52,176 bases of DNA from Alphaproteobacteria bacterium (lineage in GTDB: Bacteria > Pseudomonadota > Alphaproteobacteria > JAUXUR01). The DNA lies in the NCBI GenBank assembly GCA_030680745.1, contig JAUXUR010000017.1, forward strand, positions 1-52,176, given 5' to 3'. Positions 34,096 to 42,980 of this stretch are shown here, piece after piece. A program made the translations under genes and the position numbers. The notes beneath the pieces were generated by a model. It was not told where the DNA came from. It ran no database searches and saw only the letters and a program-made list of their open reading frames with translations. How positions within the stretch are numbered: the first letter of the stretch is position 1; every line of letters begins with the position of its first letter.

Positions 34096-35895
34096 TTATT
34101 TTTTTTCTTTCAAAACAGTTAATTTAAGCAAAATCTTTTGAATACCTTCAGGTTTCACCTTTGGATATTGATCGCCCATAGGATCATTTTCAAAAATATC
34201 ACTCCAATCCCATTTCTGTTCGTTTATAAATATCAACAAATCAGCAATTCGAATGGGACGTTCGATGTTGGATTTTTTTAAATCTTCTTTCGCCTGATTT
34301 AAAACCTTTTCTATATCGTGAGTGTAATAATTTTCGTCAAAGAATTTGACTGCTTCAAAATCTACATCATTTTCAATATTATTAAGAAGAATTTTAATGA
34401 CATAATGAGGTGTGAATTTAGCATAAAAAGCTTCCAAAGCATTGCCTAAGCTATTTTGAAAAGGATCACGCCCCATCATTCCAATTTTGTCTTCAAAAGA
34501 AGTGAAATAAGAATTTAACCCCAATTCTTCTTTTAAATGATATGTATAATAATTCAAAACATGAACATTTTGTCCATTGTTTCCTGGAAGAATGGCTGAT
34601 TTGAAAATCATTTCTTTTGTGATCGCTAAAAGATGAGCGATTTTATTCTGTAATCCAACACATACCTTGCTTGTTGTAAGATACAAAAGAATCGCTTCAA
34701 TTCCTTCTTTTTGACCTGTAGGACAATGAAAAATAGCATGGGTTAAGGTCGAAATCAAAACATGACGAACATCATTATCCATGCCAGCATTATTCATGAT
34801 AGAAATAATGTAAGAAAGATTGCGCTGTACCTCTGGGATTGATCCTTCATACATCTGCCAACCTTTTTCTTCTCCTGGAAGCACAGAAAGATTCCATAAC
34901 GTTTTCAAATAACCGCGCAATCGAGGGAAAACATCTTTCTCAATACGTTCTTTATTCGTACAAGAATTATTGTTATTGTAAATTTGAAAATCATTAACTA
35001 ATAAAGCATAAGATAAGGCATTTTCACCTTCTAAAACCAAAAGACTTAATACTTTTTCAAATTCTTGCATAAATGTTTCCCCATCCCATTCTAAATTAGG
35101 AATATGAGGCAAAATGAAATGTTGAAGTGTTTCACGATTAAAAGAAACATCTTGTTCATCTAATTGAGTATAAATTTGTTCCTTTGTTTTTAAATCAACA
35201 TAATATTTTTTTTGCCCTAAATGAGGAAGGATAATTCTATCCCCAAAAATACGCTGTAATTCAATTTCACCCAGCGCAGATCCTTCTCCATTATTTCTTA
35301 AGTTTGGATTGTTATGAATATCAATCAGTACAATATACCTCTGTAAATTCCCGAAACTTTCTGGAAGGGAGATGAGTTGATTTCTAGAAAGACGAACATG
35401 TTGTAATTTAATAAGATTCCCGAAAGATATTGGAAGGGAAATGAGTTGATTTCCAGAAATATTAAGCCCTTGTAATTGTATAAGATTCCCGAAAGATTCT
35501 GGAAGAGAAGTGAGTTGATTATTGGAAAGATTAAGCGCTTTCAATTGAGCAAGATTTCCGAAAGATTCTGGAAGAGAGGTAAGCTGATTATTAGAAAGAG
35601 TAAGTTCTGTAAGCCAAGTTAAAGTAGATAATTTTTCTAAAATTCTATCAGAAATTTTCACTTTACAACGTATCAATAATTTGGATTTTAGAATTTCTTT
35701 TTTTAAAACATCATAACTCAAACTCTCATCTTCTTGTTTGATGAGGTTTAGAAATTCAATAGTCCGTTCTTCTTTTTCTTTAGTACTTAATGCTATATCA
35801 CCATCAATAAAAACATTCCCCAATGAGATTGCATAAAAGGGAACATTCATAAAAGAAAAACAGAATATAAATAGAAAAAACAACCTAATGTTCAT
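34096..35895 (-). CDS. Exported leucine-rich repeat protein with unknown C-terminal domain
   Basis: 599 residues with a signal peptide (MNIRLFFLFIFCFSFMNVPFYA). Residues about 85-190 contain four exact 23-residue LRRs of the type LxxLNLSNNQLTSLPESFGNL and a degenerate fifth. The remaining ~380 residues form a mostly helical domain with no motif I recognise; a HCPTGQKEGIEAILLYL segment stands out. LPESFGNL-type repeats are common in plants and animals and in effectors of intracellular bacteria. The layout (export signal, short LRR, large C-terminal domain) resembles bacterial effector E3 ligases such as IpaH/SspH, but I do not see the catalytic CxD motif of that family. Confidence 0.75.
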   Translation of the reverse strand: MNIRLFFLFIFCFSFMNVPFYAISLGNVFIDGDIALSTKEKEERTIEFLNLIKQEDESLSYDVLKKEILKSKLLIRCKVKISDRILEKLSTLTWLTELTLSNNQLTSLPESFGNLAQLKALNLSNNQLTSLPESFGNLIQLQGLNISGNQLISLPISFGNLIKLQHVRLSRNQLISLPESFGNLQRYIVLIDIHNNPNLRNNGEGSALGEIELQRIFGDRIILPHLGQKKYYVDLKTKEQIYTQLDEQDVSFNRETLQHFILPHIPNLEWDGETFMQEFEKVLSLLVLEGENALSYALLVNDFQIYNNNNSCTNKERIEKDVFPRLRGYLKTLWNLSVLPGEEKGWQMYEGSIPEVQRNLSYIISIMNNAGMDNDVRHVLISTLTHAIFHCPTGQKEGIEAILLYLTTSKVCVGLQNKIAHLLAITKEMIFKSAILPGNNGQNVHVLNYYTYHLKEELGLNSYFTSFEDKIGMMGRDPFQNSLGNALEAFYAKFTPHYVIKILLNNIENDVDFEAVKFFDENYYTHDIEKVLNQAKEDLKKSNIERPIRIADLLIFINEQKWDWSDIFENDPMGDQYPKVKPEGIQKILLKLTVLKEKK

Positions 35896-36334
35896 TTAAA
35901 AACCTTTAATTAATATTTAAGTAAATTTAAAGTCAATGTAACATAAAGGCACTTTAATGTCAATAAAACTGTCAATAGATAAATTTAATTCGTTGTACTT
36001 CTTTTAAAACTTACCAATGAGAAGCGAGCGATAAAAGATTTGACACCGAAAATCTAAGTATATTCTTCATATATAAAGATCTAAGTACCGAAGCAACACA
36101 TCAATAAACCAAAGTAGCAGCGTTTCAAAAAGAATCTATAATACGAACTCGGAATTAAAATTATTTAGGAGAATATTAAAATGTTATCTGAACCTATTTT
36201 TACATCACCTGTTACTTTTTAAAGCATATTGAAAAATAAAAAAAATTGACTAAAAAATTAAGAAGTGGTTTATGTCTTTCAAATGGGGGGGCAAGTTACT
36301 TATGACTGATATCAAAGATCTTGCCCCATAATAT
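35896..36334. other. Intergenic region with decayed repeat and a 13-codon open frame
   Basis: About 35998-36139 is a diverged copy of the element at 39708-39851 (shared blocks GCGAG, GTATATTCTT, CTGAGTACCGAA-like, ACACATCAAT). At 36181-36222 there is a 13-codon frame (MLSEPIFTSPVTF) with an AGGAGA ribosome site, probably a gene remnant. A strong hairpin at 36288-36327 is listed separately. No other gene is seen. Confidence 0.55.
36288..36327. terminator. 8-bp GC-rich hairpin after the frameshifted exported gene
   Basis: GGGGCAAG at 36288-36295 pairs with CTTGCCCC at 36320-36327 around a 24-base loop. It lies just beyond the stop codon of the minus-strand gene at 36335. No T tract follows, so it may be a 3'-end-protecting stem. 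Confidence 0.45.
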
Positions 36335-37226
36335 TTATTTTAATTTAAATGCATATAATGCATCATATAATGTTATAAAGTCCCTAACGTGAGGATCATA
36401 AATTCCGTCTTCCTCCATAAGATCATCATCAAGCTCATTTTGATGATGATGCACAAGCGTACCATTTATAAGATTGACGAAATAATCTAGGTCTATATCA
36501 ATATAATCAAGTCGCTTGATTATTGAAGCCAGCTCAAAACTCCCATATCCATAAAATTGTTTGTTTATGTTTAATGCCATATATTGTTCTAAGCGTTTTT
36601 TATTTTGTTGACTAACTGCCTCGTAAATTTCAATAAACACTTCAAGCTCATCACCCTGTTCATAAGAAGCTTGTTCTACAATTTTATTGCTAACATTGTA
36701 ATAAAATTCTCTGTCTTCTTTTTTGATACCAAGACTTATTGTAATGAAATTTTTCAACAAATCTTCTGGCCAATCATTTACGTTTCCATGTGTTACGAGC
36801 AAATCTATAATATTGGCGCATTCTTCTTTGGAAACATTTTTTATAATTTCTTGAAAAGATTTATTTCTAGTCATATCAATAGCATCGAGCCAATAATAAT
36901 TTTCGTGATCCCAGTTTTCACTATAATTATTCAGCAACTCAATGAATATTTTTATTTCTCTTCCTTTTAATTTATTTATTTTTTCTAAACTTTCTAATAA
37001 ATCTTCCAGTGAAAATAATGTGTTATTCGCTAAAAAGACTTGTATCTCATTTAAAGTCAAAAATTTTGACATTTTTAATATTTTTGAATTTTGCTCAGGT
37101 TCGGTGCTTATATTTTGGTCTGCTTTATCTACTTTACGTTTTTTTAATTCAGTATCTTTTACACCATAAGAAATTGAAGATAAAAAAAGAAAAGATAAAA
37201 AAAAACATAGATGTAATTTTTTTCAT
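36335..37226 (-). pseudogene. Exported protein with SV40-like nuclear-localisation motif, frameshifted in the signal peptide
   Basis: The intact part (from 37072) encodes 245 mostly helical residues of unknown family. Reading upstream in the same frame gives VKDTELKKRKVDKADQN, with KKRKV the core of the SV40 T-antigen nuclear-localisation signal, and before it a signal-peptide-like segment. An ATG at 37226-37224 lies in a different frame. Removing one T from the nine-T run (37197-37205) or the seven-T run (37182-37188) joins them into a perfect 296-residue protein starting MKKITSMFFLSFLFLSS. So it is a recent pseudogene, a phase-variable gene or an assembly error. Without a correction, translation could still begin at MSKFLTLNEIQ but would lack both signals. 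Confidence 0.75.
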
Positions 37227-37633
37227 TGGGATTAATCCTTGTTTTGAACTGTAAATTATTGACTGCTCTACAATAAAAAACCAATATAGTCAATAGTAAT
37301 AACTAATTATTTTTTTGTACTTCTTGTTATGTTAAAAAACCCCAATCCAACAAAAAGCAAATTATGAATAGTTAAAATTTTCTTCCAAAGAAAATTCACA
37401 CGTCAACATATACACATTTCGATTAGCAATCTTCTTTAATTTAAAAACAAATTTAAGCTTTGTTTTTAATCGCACTTCACTGTTGAATGTGCAATTAAAA
37501 ACACAAAAATATAATTTTAAAATATATCTATACTTAAATAAAAGTAAATAAAAAATATTTATATTGATTTATTGATAAATATTTACTAAAATAAAAAAGA
37601 TTTAAATTAACAATTACAATGTCGGAGTTAAGA
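37227..37633. other. AT-rich divergent intergenic region
   Basis: About 400 bases of very high AT content between the divergent genes at 36335 and 37634. I see no gene or repeat. Promoters of both genes should lie here, but the low complexity makes any single choice arbitrary. A GGAG ribosome site (37624-37627) precedes the start at 37634. Confidence 0.5.
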
Positions 37634-39481
37634 ATGAAGTTTTTTGCAGTAATTGCATTTGTTTTTTCTTGTTTTTTTATAAACGAGAATGCTTTTTCCT
37701 ACAATCAGGAAGATTTTGATTTTTTAGTAAAATCATCGCAACTTCTTGAGCAATTAGATACAACAGACCTACAATCCAAAGAATCTAAAGCACTATTAAA
37801 AGAACTTAAAAACCTTAAAAAACATAGATCTCAAAACCTTGACCTAAGCAGCTTAAAATTGAGCGATTTTACGTTTTCTCTGGAAAAATTGCATACAATT
37901 AAGGACATAAAATTAAAAGACAAATTACTAAGCTATATTAATCTTGAAGGCACAAATTTCGAAAACAGCACATTCAATAACGTTACTTTTATATCCGTGA
38001 ATCTTAAAAATGCCAATTTAAACAACATCACTTTTGAGTGCTCACAATTTATAAGCTGCCCCATAAGTGGCATTCTAAGTGGTCATATTAATGCATCGGG
38101 TTTCCACAACTGCGTTTTAAGAGACTTAAAATTTATAAACACACATTTTAATAACACAGAATTTTATAACATTAACTTTGATGATGTTCATTTTAACAAT
38201 ATAGACGCTTCAAATTGCACCTACATTCTATGCACTTTCCCTGCAAATGCCCTTACAGAAGTGGATTATACACAATGTAACTTCACACAATCTTTTTTTG
38301 CAAATGATTGCTATATAAGCCATTGCACAGATTGTACATTTTATATTCCGGCACAAATAATTCAAAGTACAATAGGCACACATAGACCTGACTTCATGTA
38401 TGCGAATGATTTTGAAAACAACAACAGACTAGAAACAATCAAAAAAGATGATTTAACAGAAATTCGTGCCAATCATCGTAAATCTATAAATGCAACTTCA
38501 TCACGCTCACCTAGCCCTTCTTCTGAAAGATCTAAATCCTCATCCTCGTCCTGCTCACCTCTTGACAGCGATGATGATGATACACATTCTTTCATGACGC
38601 TTTCACCTTCCCCTAAATTAATCAGAAAACTTAACATCACGACCCATATTAATAAAATGGAAAACAAAAGTGAAACCCTTAAAAAAGGCCTCATGGCTAG
38701 CCTCAATGCTGAAATCAGTCTTTATCGTCACCTTTTAACAATTCTAGAAAGTGATTATGTTGAAAGACTTGCATCAGCTAAATACAAACGTACACCTCGT
38801 GCTCTTTTAACAAAAAAAACACTCGACCAAACAATCGACGCTGTCACAGCAAGCTTTGAAGCTCTTATAAAAAAAGTCGTTGATCACGTTGAAAGAGGAT
38901 ACAATGCTTCCGAAAACCAAAATGCTGAAGATCTAAGATGGGCAAAATGTAAATTTGCTGAAGAGTTAGGATATTTGCGTGGACCTGCAGTTGTTGGCCC
39001 AAAAGCATTCTTAAATGGCATCCTTCAACAAACACAATTTTTAAGTAAACCAAAAATATATCAAGAAGATATAGCCAGATTAAATGCTGAAATAGAAATT
39101 TATAATACAATTTCAAGTCACTATCAACAAGATTTGGCAAAAGACAAAATGCAAAACATTTATGATCTTTTTGATCAAAAAATGAATGCACCAATAGCCG
39201 CTTCAGTAGAAGACATTGCAAAGTCTTTCGAAGCCATTGAAACTGATGAAAATATAGCTTCAGTAAGACCTACAACATTTGCACCACAATCACCAACCCG
39301 CACACGCTTAAAAGAAATGAAAAAAGTGACAACAATTTTACAAGAAAGCAATGAAAATCTAGCTAACCTTAGATCAACACCAACTGCACCTGAAACACAA
39401 CCACGGGGAGAAACCGAAAAAAGTAAATCGTTTAAAACACTTTTAGAATTTCACGAACAAAAATCTCGACAAAACTTATAA
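37634..39481 (+). CDS. Exported pentapeptide-like repeat protein with Ser/Pro-rich linker and coiled C-terminus
   Basis: 615 residues. Signal peptide about 1-22 (MKFFAVIAFVFSCFFINENA). Residues about 95-245 hold degenerate pentapeptide repeats with the F/L core every five residues (FENSTFNNVTFISVNLKNAN), forming a right-handed quadrilateral helix. A Ser/Pro-rich linker follows (SRSPSPSSERSKSSSSSCS, then an acidic DSDDDD), resembling eukaryotic RS-rich or phosphorylated segments. The C-terminal ~270 residues are helical, with two similar blocks around LNAEISLYRHLLTILE and LNAEIEIYNTISSHYQ. The start after GGAG is preferred to the one five codons upstream, because it places the signal peptide at the N-terminus. 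The role is probably host interaction. Confidence 0.75.
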   Translation: MKFFAVIAFVFSCFFINENAFSYNQEDFDFLVKSSQLLEQLDTTDLQSKESKALLKELKNLKKHRSQNLDLSSLKLSDFTFSLEKLHTIKDIKLKDKLLSYINLEGTNFENSTFNNVTFISVNLKNANLNNITFECSQFISCPISGILSGHINASGFHNCVLRDLKFINTHFNNTEFYNINFDDVHFNNIDASNCTYILCTFPANALTEVDYTQCNFTQSFFANDCYISHCTDCTFYIPAQIIQSTIGTHRPDFMYANDFENNNRLETIKKDDLTEIRANHRKSINATSSRSPSPSSERSKSSSSSCSPLDSDDDDTHSFMTLSPSPKLIRKLNITTHINKMENKSETLKKGLMASLNAEISLYRHLLTILESDYVERLASAKYKRTPRALLTKKTLDQTIDAVTASFEALIKKVVDHVERGYNASENQNAEDLRWAKCKFAEELGYLRGPAVVGPKAFLNGILQQTQFLSKPKIYQEDIARLNAEIEIYNTISSHYQQDLAKDKMQNIYDLFDQKMNAPIAASVEDIAKSFEAIETDENIASVRPTTFAPQSPTRTRLKEMKKVTTILQESNENLANLRSTPTAPETQPRGETEKSKSFKTLLEFHEQKSRQNL

Positions 39482-39501
39482 AATAAATATTTCAACTTCA
39501 A

Positions 39502-39532
39502 AAACACCTGAGTGCTACGCGCGCAGGTGTTT
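39502..39532 (+). terminator. 9-bp hairpin after the pentapeptide-like gene
   Basis: AAACACCTG at 39502-39510 pairs with CAGGTGTTT at 39524-39532 about 20 bases after the stop codon. The stem is GC-rich enough to terminate, but the downstream T tract is short. Confidence 0.6.
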
Positions 39533-39707
39533 GCGTTAATGCATGTAACAATAAATACAACCCCTGATTTAACCTAATTATGTATATCCTCACAATCAAC
39601 AATACCATAGCATATGTAACAAGTTTTTTGACATCCCTCGTATTTTCTTCTATTATCTAGGAAACGAGGAACATCATTTGAAACAACACATTACATTTTT
39701 ATTCATT

Positions 39708-39851
39708 AGACTTTTTTCGAAACTCGCTAATGTGAGGCGAGTGATAGAAGGTTCGGCACGGAAGAACGCAGTGTATTCTTATATACATGAGGATCTGAGT
39801 ACCGAAACGACACATCAATCGACCACAGTAGTAGAGTTTCGAAAGAAGTCT
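39708..39851. repeat. MITE-like repeat family E, copy 1
   Basis: A 144-bp element with 18-bp terminal inverted repeats (left 39708-39725, right 39834-39851, core TTTCGAAACTC; one mismatch). A diverged copy lies at 35998-36139. Its GAGTACCGAAACG segment resembles GAGTACCGGAAACG of family C, so families C and E may be related. It fills most of the 39482-39932 gap, where I see no gene. Confidence 0.8.
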
Positions 39852-39932
39852 ATTCTTCGAATGTCCTAAGGGACATATCCTATCGAACACCCCCCAGCCA
39901 TTCATTTTACTTTTTTTCGTTGAGGAACGATC

Positions 39933-41219
39933 ATGTCTCTACTTATTAGTTTTTGCCCCATTTTTCTATTTGTTGTTTTATATGTTGGCGCAGGTATTTA
40001 TTTTTCACTGATGGGTGTTGAAAATTCTTTTTACCAGCTTTCACCCAATGTTGCCGTTATTCCAGGGATTGTTCTTGCCTGGATAATCCATAAAGGGCCT
40101 ACAAAACATCGCTTTGATCAATTTATTGATGGTGTCCGCCATAAAGACATTATAACGATGTGCATTATATTTATTTTAGCAGGCGCCTTCAGCACCGTCA
40201 CAAGCGCTATTGGATCTGTAGATGCAACCATTCATTTTGGCCTATCAATTATTCCACAAGATTATCTTCTTATTGGACTTTTCCTGATTGCCGCTTTTAT
40301 TTCAACAGCCATTGGTACATCTATGGGCACGATTGCAACCATTGCCCCAATCGCTGCAGGTCTTGCAAGTCAAGGTGCCTTCCCTGCAACTTTAGGCCTT
40401 GCAACCATTGTAGGTGGCGCAATGTTCGGCGATAATTTATCAATTATTTCAGACACAACCATAGCCTCTGTTTCTTCTCAAGAAGCTAAAATGAAAGATA
40501 AATTTAAACTCAATGCGATGCTTGCCCTTATATCGAGCTTTATAACAATAATCGTCTTACTTTTTGTCCACGACACACAAACCTTTATCGAGCCTAAACC
40601 CTATAATTTTATGCTGGTAACACCCTATTTATTTTTAATTATTTTTGCGATGACAGGCGTTAATGTTTTTATCGTATTGTTGCTATCAATATTATATGCA
40701 GGGATTATTGGATATATTCATCATGATTACTCAATCCTTGATTTAAGCAAGGATGTGGCAATTGGTTTCAAATCCATGCATGACATCATGCTTTTATCCC
40801 TTTTGATTGGCGGACTTTCAGGTCTATCCCAAAAAGGATCAAAACAACTCGCACAAAAATTAGGAGATTGGATTTCCAAAAAAGGAAGCAAACGCTTTGC
40901 CCAATTAATTATTGCAAAAATTGTATCCATTTTTGATATCCTTTTAGCCAATAATACAGTTGCCATCATCGTCAGTGGCGAGATCGCACGTGAAATTGCT
41001 AAAAAACACCATGTACCACCTCATTATAGCGCAACAATTCTCGCGATTTTTTCCTGCGTCTTTCAAGGCATTATCCCTTATGGCGCACAATTGTTATTAG
41101 CAGCCTCCGTCGCTGGTTTGTCACCCCTAAGTTTGGTGCCACATGTTTATTATTGTTATATATTAGGCGCTGTGACGATTGTATTTATTTTAGTGAAAAA
41201 ACCAACAAACGTCACATAA
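39933..41219 (+). CDS. nhaC: Na+/H+ antiporter of the NhaC family
   Basis: 428 residues with about 11 membrane segments. The NhaC family is recognised by ISTAIGTSMGTIATIAPIA, GLATIVGGAMFGDNLSIISD and TTIASVSSQEAKMKDKF in the first half, and SIFDILLANNTVAIIVSGEI in the second. It exchanges cytoplasmic sodium for protons across the inner membrane, for pH and sodium homeostasis. Some family members exchange organic acids. It has a GAGGAACG ribosome site. It stands alone between a repeat and the toxin-antitoxin operon. Confidence 0.9.
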   Translation: MSLLISFCPIFLFVVLYVGAGIYFSLMGVENSFYQLSPNVAVIPGIVLAWIIHKGPTKHRFDQFIDGVRHKDIITMCIIFILAGAFSTVTSAIGSVDATIHFGLSIIPQDYLLIGLFLIAAFISTAIGTSMGTIATIAPIAAGLASQGAFPATLGLATIVGGAMFGDNLSIISDTTIASVSSQEAKMKDKFKLNAMLALISSFITIIVLLFVHDTQTFIEPKPYNFMLVTPYLFLIIFAMTGVNVFIVLLLSILYAGIIGYIHHDYSILDLSKDVAIGFKSMHDIMLLSLLIGGLSGLSQKGSKQLAQKLGDWISKKGSKRFAQLIIAKIVSIFDILLANNTVAIIVSGEIAREIAKKHHVPPHYSATILAIFSCVFQGIIPYGAQLLLAASVAGLSPLSLVPHVYYCYILGAVTIVFILVKKPTNVT

Positions 41220-41238
41220 TAAACGTGTGCACATTGTA

Positions 41239-41267
41239 TTGACAATTATTATTTTAAAGTATAAAAT
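41239..41267 (+). promoter_or_regulatory. Promoter and possible operator of the TacAT-type operon
   Basis: TTGACA at 41239-41244, a 17-base spacer and TAAAAT at 41262-41267: a near-consensus sigma-70 promoter 24 bases before the antitoxin start. An imperfect dyad (ACAATTATTATTTTA at 41242-41256 and TATAAAATTATGTTGT at 41260-41275) covers the -10 box, the usual place for autoregulation by the ribbon-helix-helix antitoxin. Confidence 0.6.
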
Positions 41268-41290
41268 TATGTTGTAAGGAGAGTTTTATC

Positions 41291-41563
41291 ATGAAAACAC
41301 AAAACAAAGATTCAACAGTCAATATACGCGTTGACAATTACTCAAAAAATTTAATTGATCAAGCGGCTTCTTTATTAGGACAATCGCGTTCGTTTTTTAT
41401 TCTTGAAGCAGCAAAACGTTATGCTGAAAAAATAACATTAGATCAAAATAATTTTCATTTAGACCAAGAAGCTTGGGAAAAATTCAATTCATCCTTAGAA
41501 ATACCACCTGAAGAGAATCTCAACCTTAGAAAATTAATGAAGTCTAAAATTAAATGGACCTAA
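41291..41563 (+). CDS. Antitoxin, DUF1778 ribbon-helix-helix family (TacA-like)
   Basis: 90 residues. The N-terminus STVNIRVDNYSKNLIDQAA, then LLGQSRSFFILEAAKRYAE, is the DUF1778 ribbon-helix-helix DNA-binding domain. The C-terminal tail (about 58-90) should wrap and neutralise the acetyltransferase toxin. It overlaps the next gene by 10 bases, typical of TA pairs. A GGAGAG ribosome site and a near-consensus promoter precede it. It likely represses its own operon together with the toxin. Confidence 0.92.
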   Translation: MKTQNKDSTVNIRVDNYSKNLIDQAASLLGQSRSFFILEAAKRYAEKITLDQNNFHLDQEAWEKFNSSLEIPPEENLNLRKLMKSKIKWT

Positions 41564-42057
41564 GTATCAACAAGCCAGTACCTATATCAGAGGAACATAA
41601 TACTGATATATTTTGCTCTGGTAATGATGCGCTCGATGAATGGTTAAAATTTAAGGCCCTTGCCAATGAAAAAAAACGCGCCTCTCGCTGTTTTGTCATC
41701 ACAAAAAACAACGTCATTATTGGATATTATGCAATAGCCGCAGGATCTGTTACCCATAAAGAAGCTACGGGCAAAATTAAAAGAAATATGCCAGATCCAA
41801 TACCCGTTATGATTTTAGGACGTCTTGCAATCGATAAAAATTATCAAGGCTTGGGCTTAGGAACAGCCTTATTAAAAGACGCGCTTTTACGTACTTCACA
41901 AGCAGCTGATATTATTGGCATTAAAGCGGTTTTAGTACATGCCATCGATCAAAATGCCGTTCACTTTTATCAAGAACGCGGCTTCAAATCATCCCCCATT
42001 GATGCAAAAATATTAATGGTAACTCTTGATGATATCATCCGACATATGTCAGACTAA
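41554..42057 (+). CDS. GNAT-family acetyltransferase toxin (TacT-like)
   Basis: 167 residues, a normal TacT length. The GNAT fold is shown by the acetyl-CoA-binding segment MILGRLAIDKNYQGLGLGTA (Q-x-x-G-x-G) and the conserved VHAIDQNAVHFYQERGF; the tyrosine in HFYQERGF is the likely catalytic acid of this family. TacT-type toxins block translation by acetylating the amino group of charged tRNA. It is encoded with its DUF1778 antitoxin, so the pair is a complete and probably functional type II toxin-antitoxin system. Confidence 0.93.
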   Translation: MDLSINKPVPISEEHNTDIFCSGNDALDEWLKFKALANEKKRASRCFVITKNNVIIGYYAIAAGSVTHKEATGKIKRNMPDPIPVMILGRLAIDKNYQGLGLGTALLKDALLRTSQAADIIGIKAVLVHAIDQNAVHFYQERGFKSSPIDAKILMVTLDDIIRHMSD

Positions 42058-42062
42058 AGATG

Positions 42063-42171
42063 ATATAGTATTTTCCATTTAGGTTAATAGGGCGTTATTC
42101 GTCCCTCATGTAGGAAAAGACTACACTTCGCTCCTCATGCCTTCTCTTAACCTAAAGCGAAAACACTATAT
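42063..42171. repeat. MITE-like repeat family F
   Basis: A 109-bp element with 25-bp terminal inverted repeats (three mismatches), left 42063-42087 and right 42147-42171, ends ATATAGT...ACTATAT and inner ends AGGTTAA/TTAACCT. It begins six bases after the toxin stop codon and fills the gap to the next gene. No second copy is seen in the window. Confidence 0.8.
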
Positions 42172-42196
42172 ATAAATAACGTTCGAAAGCAACATC

Positions 42197-42967
42197 ATGA
42201 ATATCAACAATAAAATTGCAGTTATTACAGGGGCGGGTTCCGGATTAGGCGAGGCATGCACTATTTTTTTAGCCGCAAAAAATGCAAAAATTGCGCTTCT
42301 AGATTACGATTTATCCAAAGCTGAAAATGTCGCCAAAAAACTAAACACAAAAAACGTATTGGCTTTACAATGCGATGTCTCAAAAGCAGAAAGTGCTGAA
42401 AACGCCATCAACCAAATTAAAACACAATTAGGCACACCTTCAATTCTTATTAATTGCGCAGGCGTTGCAACACCCACGAAAATTATTTCTAAAGACGGTC
42501 CCTTGCCGCTTCAATTTTTTGAAAACGTTATTAATGTTAATTTAGTTGGCACATTCAATATGATGCGCCTTTGTACTCATCTAATGTCTCAAGAAAAACC
42601 TGATGATAACGGGGAAACAGGCATTATTATCAATACGTCATCGATTGCTGCATTTGAAGGACAAATGGGGCAAGCTGCCTATGCCGCCTCAAAAGGGGGT
42701 GTGGCCTCCCTCACCTTACCTGCTGCACGCGAATTAGCGCGTTTTGGGATACGCGTCATGGCAATTGCACCTGGCCTGTTTGGTACACCCATGCTTTTAT
42801 CAATGCCTGATATTGTTCAAGAAAGCTTGAAATCAACCCTATTATTTCCTAAACGCTTTGGCTTACCAGAAGAATTTGCACAACTTGTAGGCGCCATCAT
42901 TGAAAATCCGATGTTAAATGGTGAAGTCATACGCCTAGACGGTGGATTACGCATGCAAGCCAAATAG
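42197..42967 (+). CDS. Short-chain dehydrogenase, 3-hydroxyacyl-CoA dehydrogenase type 2 (HSD10-like)
   Basis: 256 residues of the SDR superfamily. Cofactor motif TGAGSGLGEA (about residues 11-20), NCAGVA (about 90-95), catalytic Ser in INTSSIAAFEG and the YAASKGG motif (Tyr and Lys of catalysis). The C-terminal PKRFGLPEEFAQLV and GEVIRLDGGLRM match 3-hydroxyacyl-CoA dehydrogenase type 2 (HSD17B10) and its bacterial relatives, which oxidise short-chain and branched 3-hydroxyacyl-CoA with NAD. No beta-oxidation partner genes are nearby. It ends 14 bases from the convergent exported-protein gene. Confidence 0.88.
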   Translation: MNINNKIAVITGAGSGLGEACTIFLAAKNAKIALLDYDLSKAENVAKKLNTKNVLALQCDVSKAESAENAINQIKTQLGTPSILINCAGVATPTKIISKDGPLPLQFFENVINVNLVGTFNMMRLCTHLMSQEKPDDNGETGIIINTSSIAAFEGQMGQAAYAASKGGVASLTLPAARELARFGIRVMAIAPGLFGTPMLLSMPDIVQESLKSTLLFPKRFGLPEEFAQLVGAIIENPMLNGEVIRLDGGLRMQAK

Positions 42968-42980
42968 CAACAACTTCAGA

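Noticed and set aside
34096..35895. IpaH/SspH-type (NEL) E3 ubiquitin ligase
   Set aside because: The LRR-then-domain layout fits, but the catalytic CxD motif of NEL domains is not visible.
37009..37254. 81-codon plus-strand frame across the frameshift region
   Set aside because: Antisense shadow of the AT-rich signal-peptide region; the minus strand gives the coherent protein.
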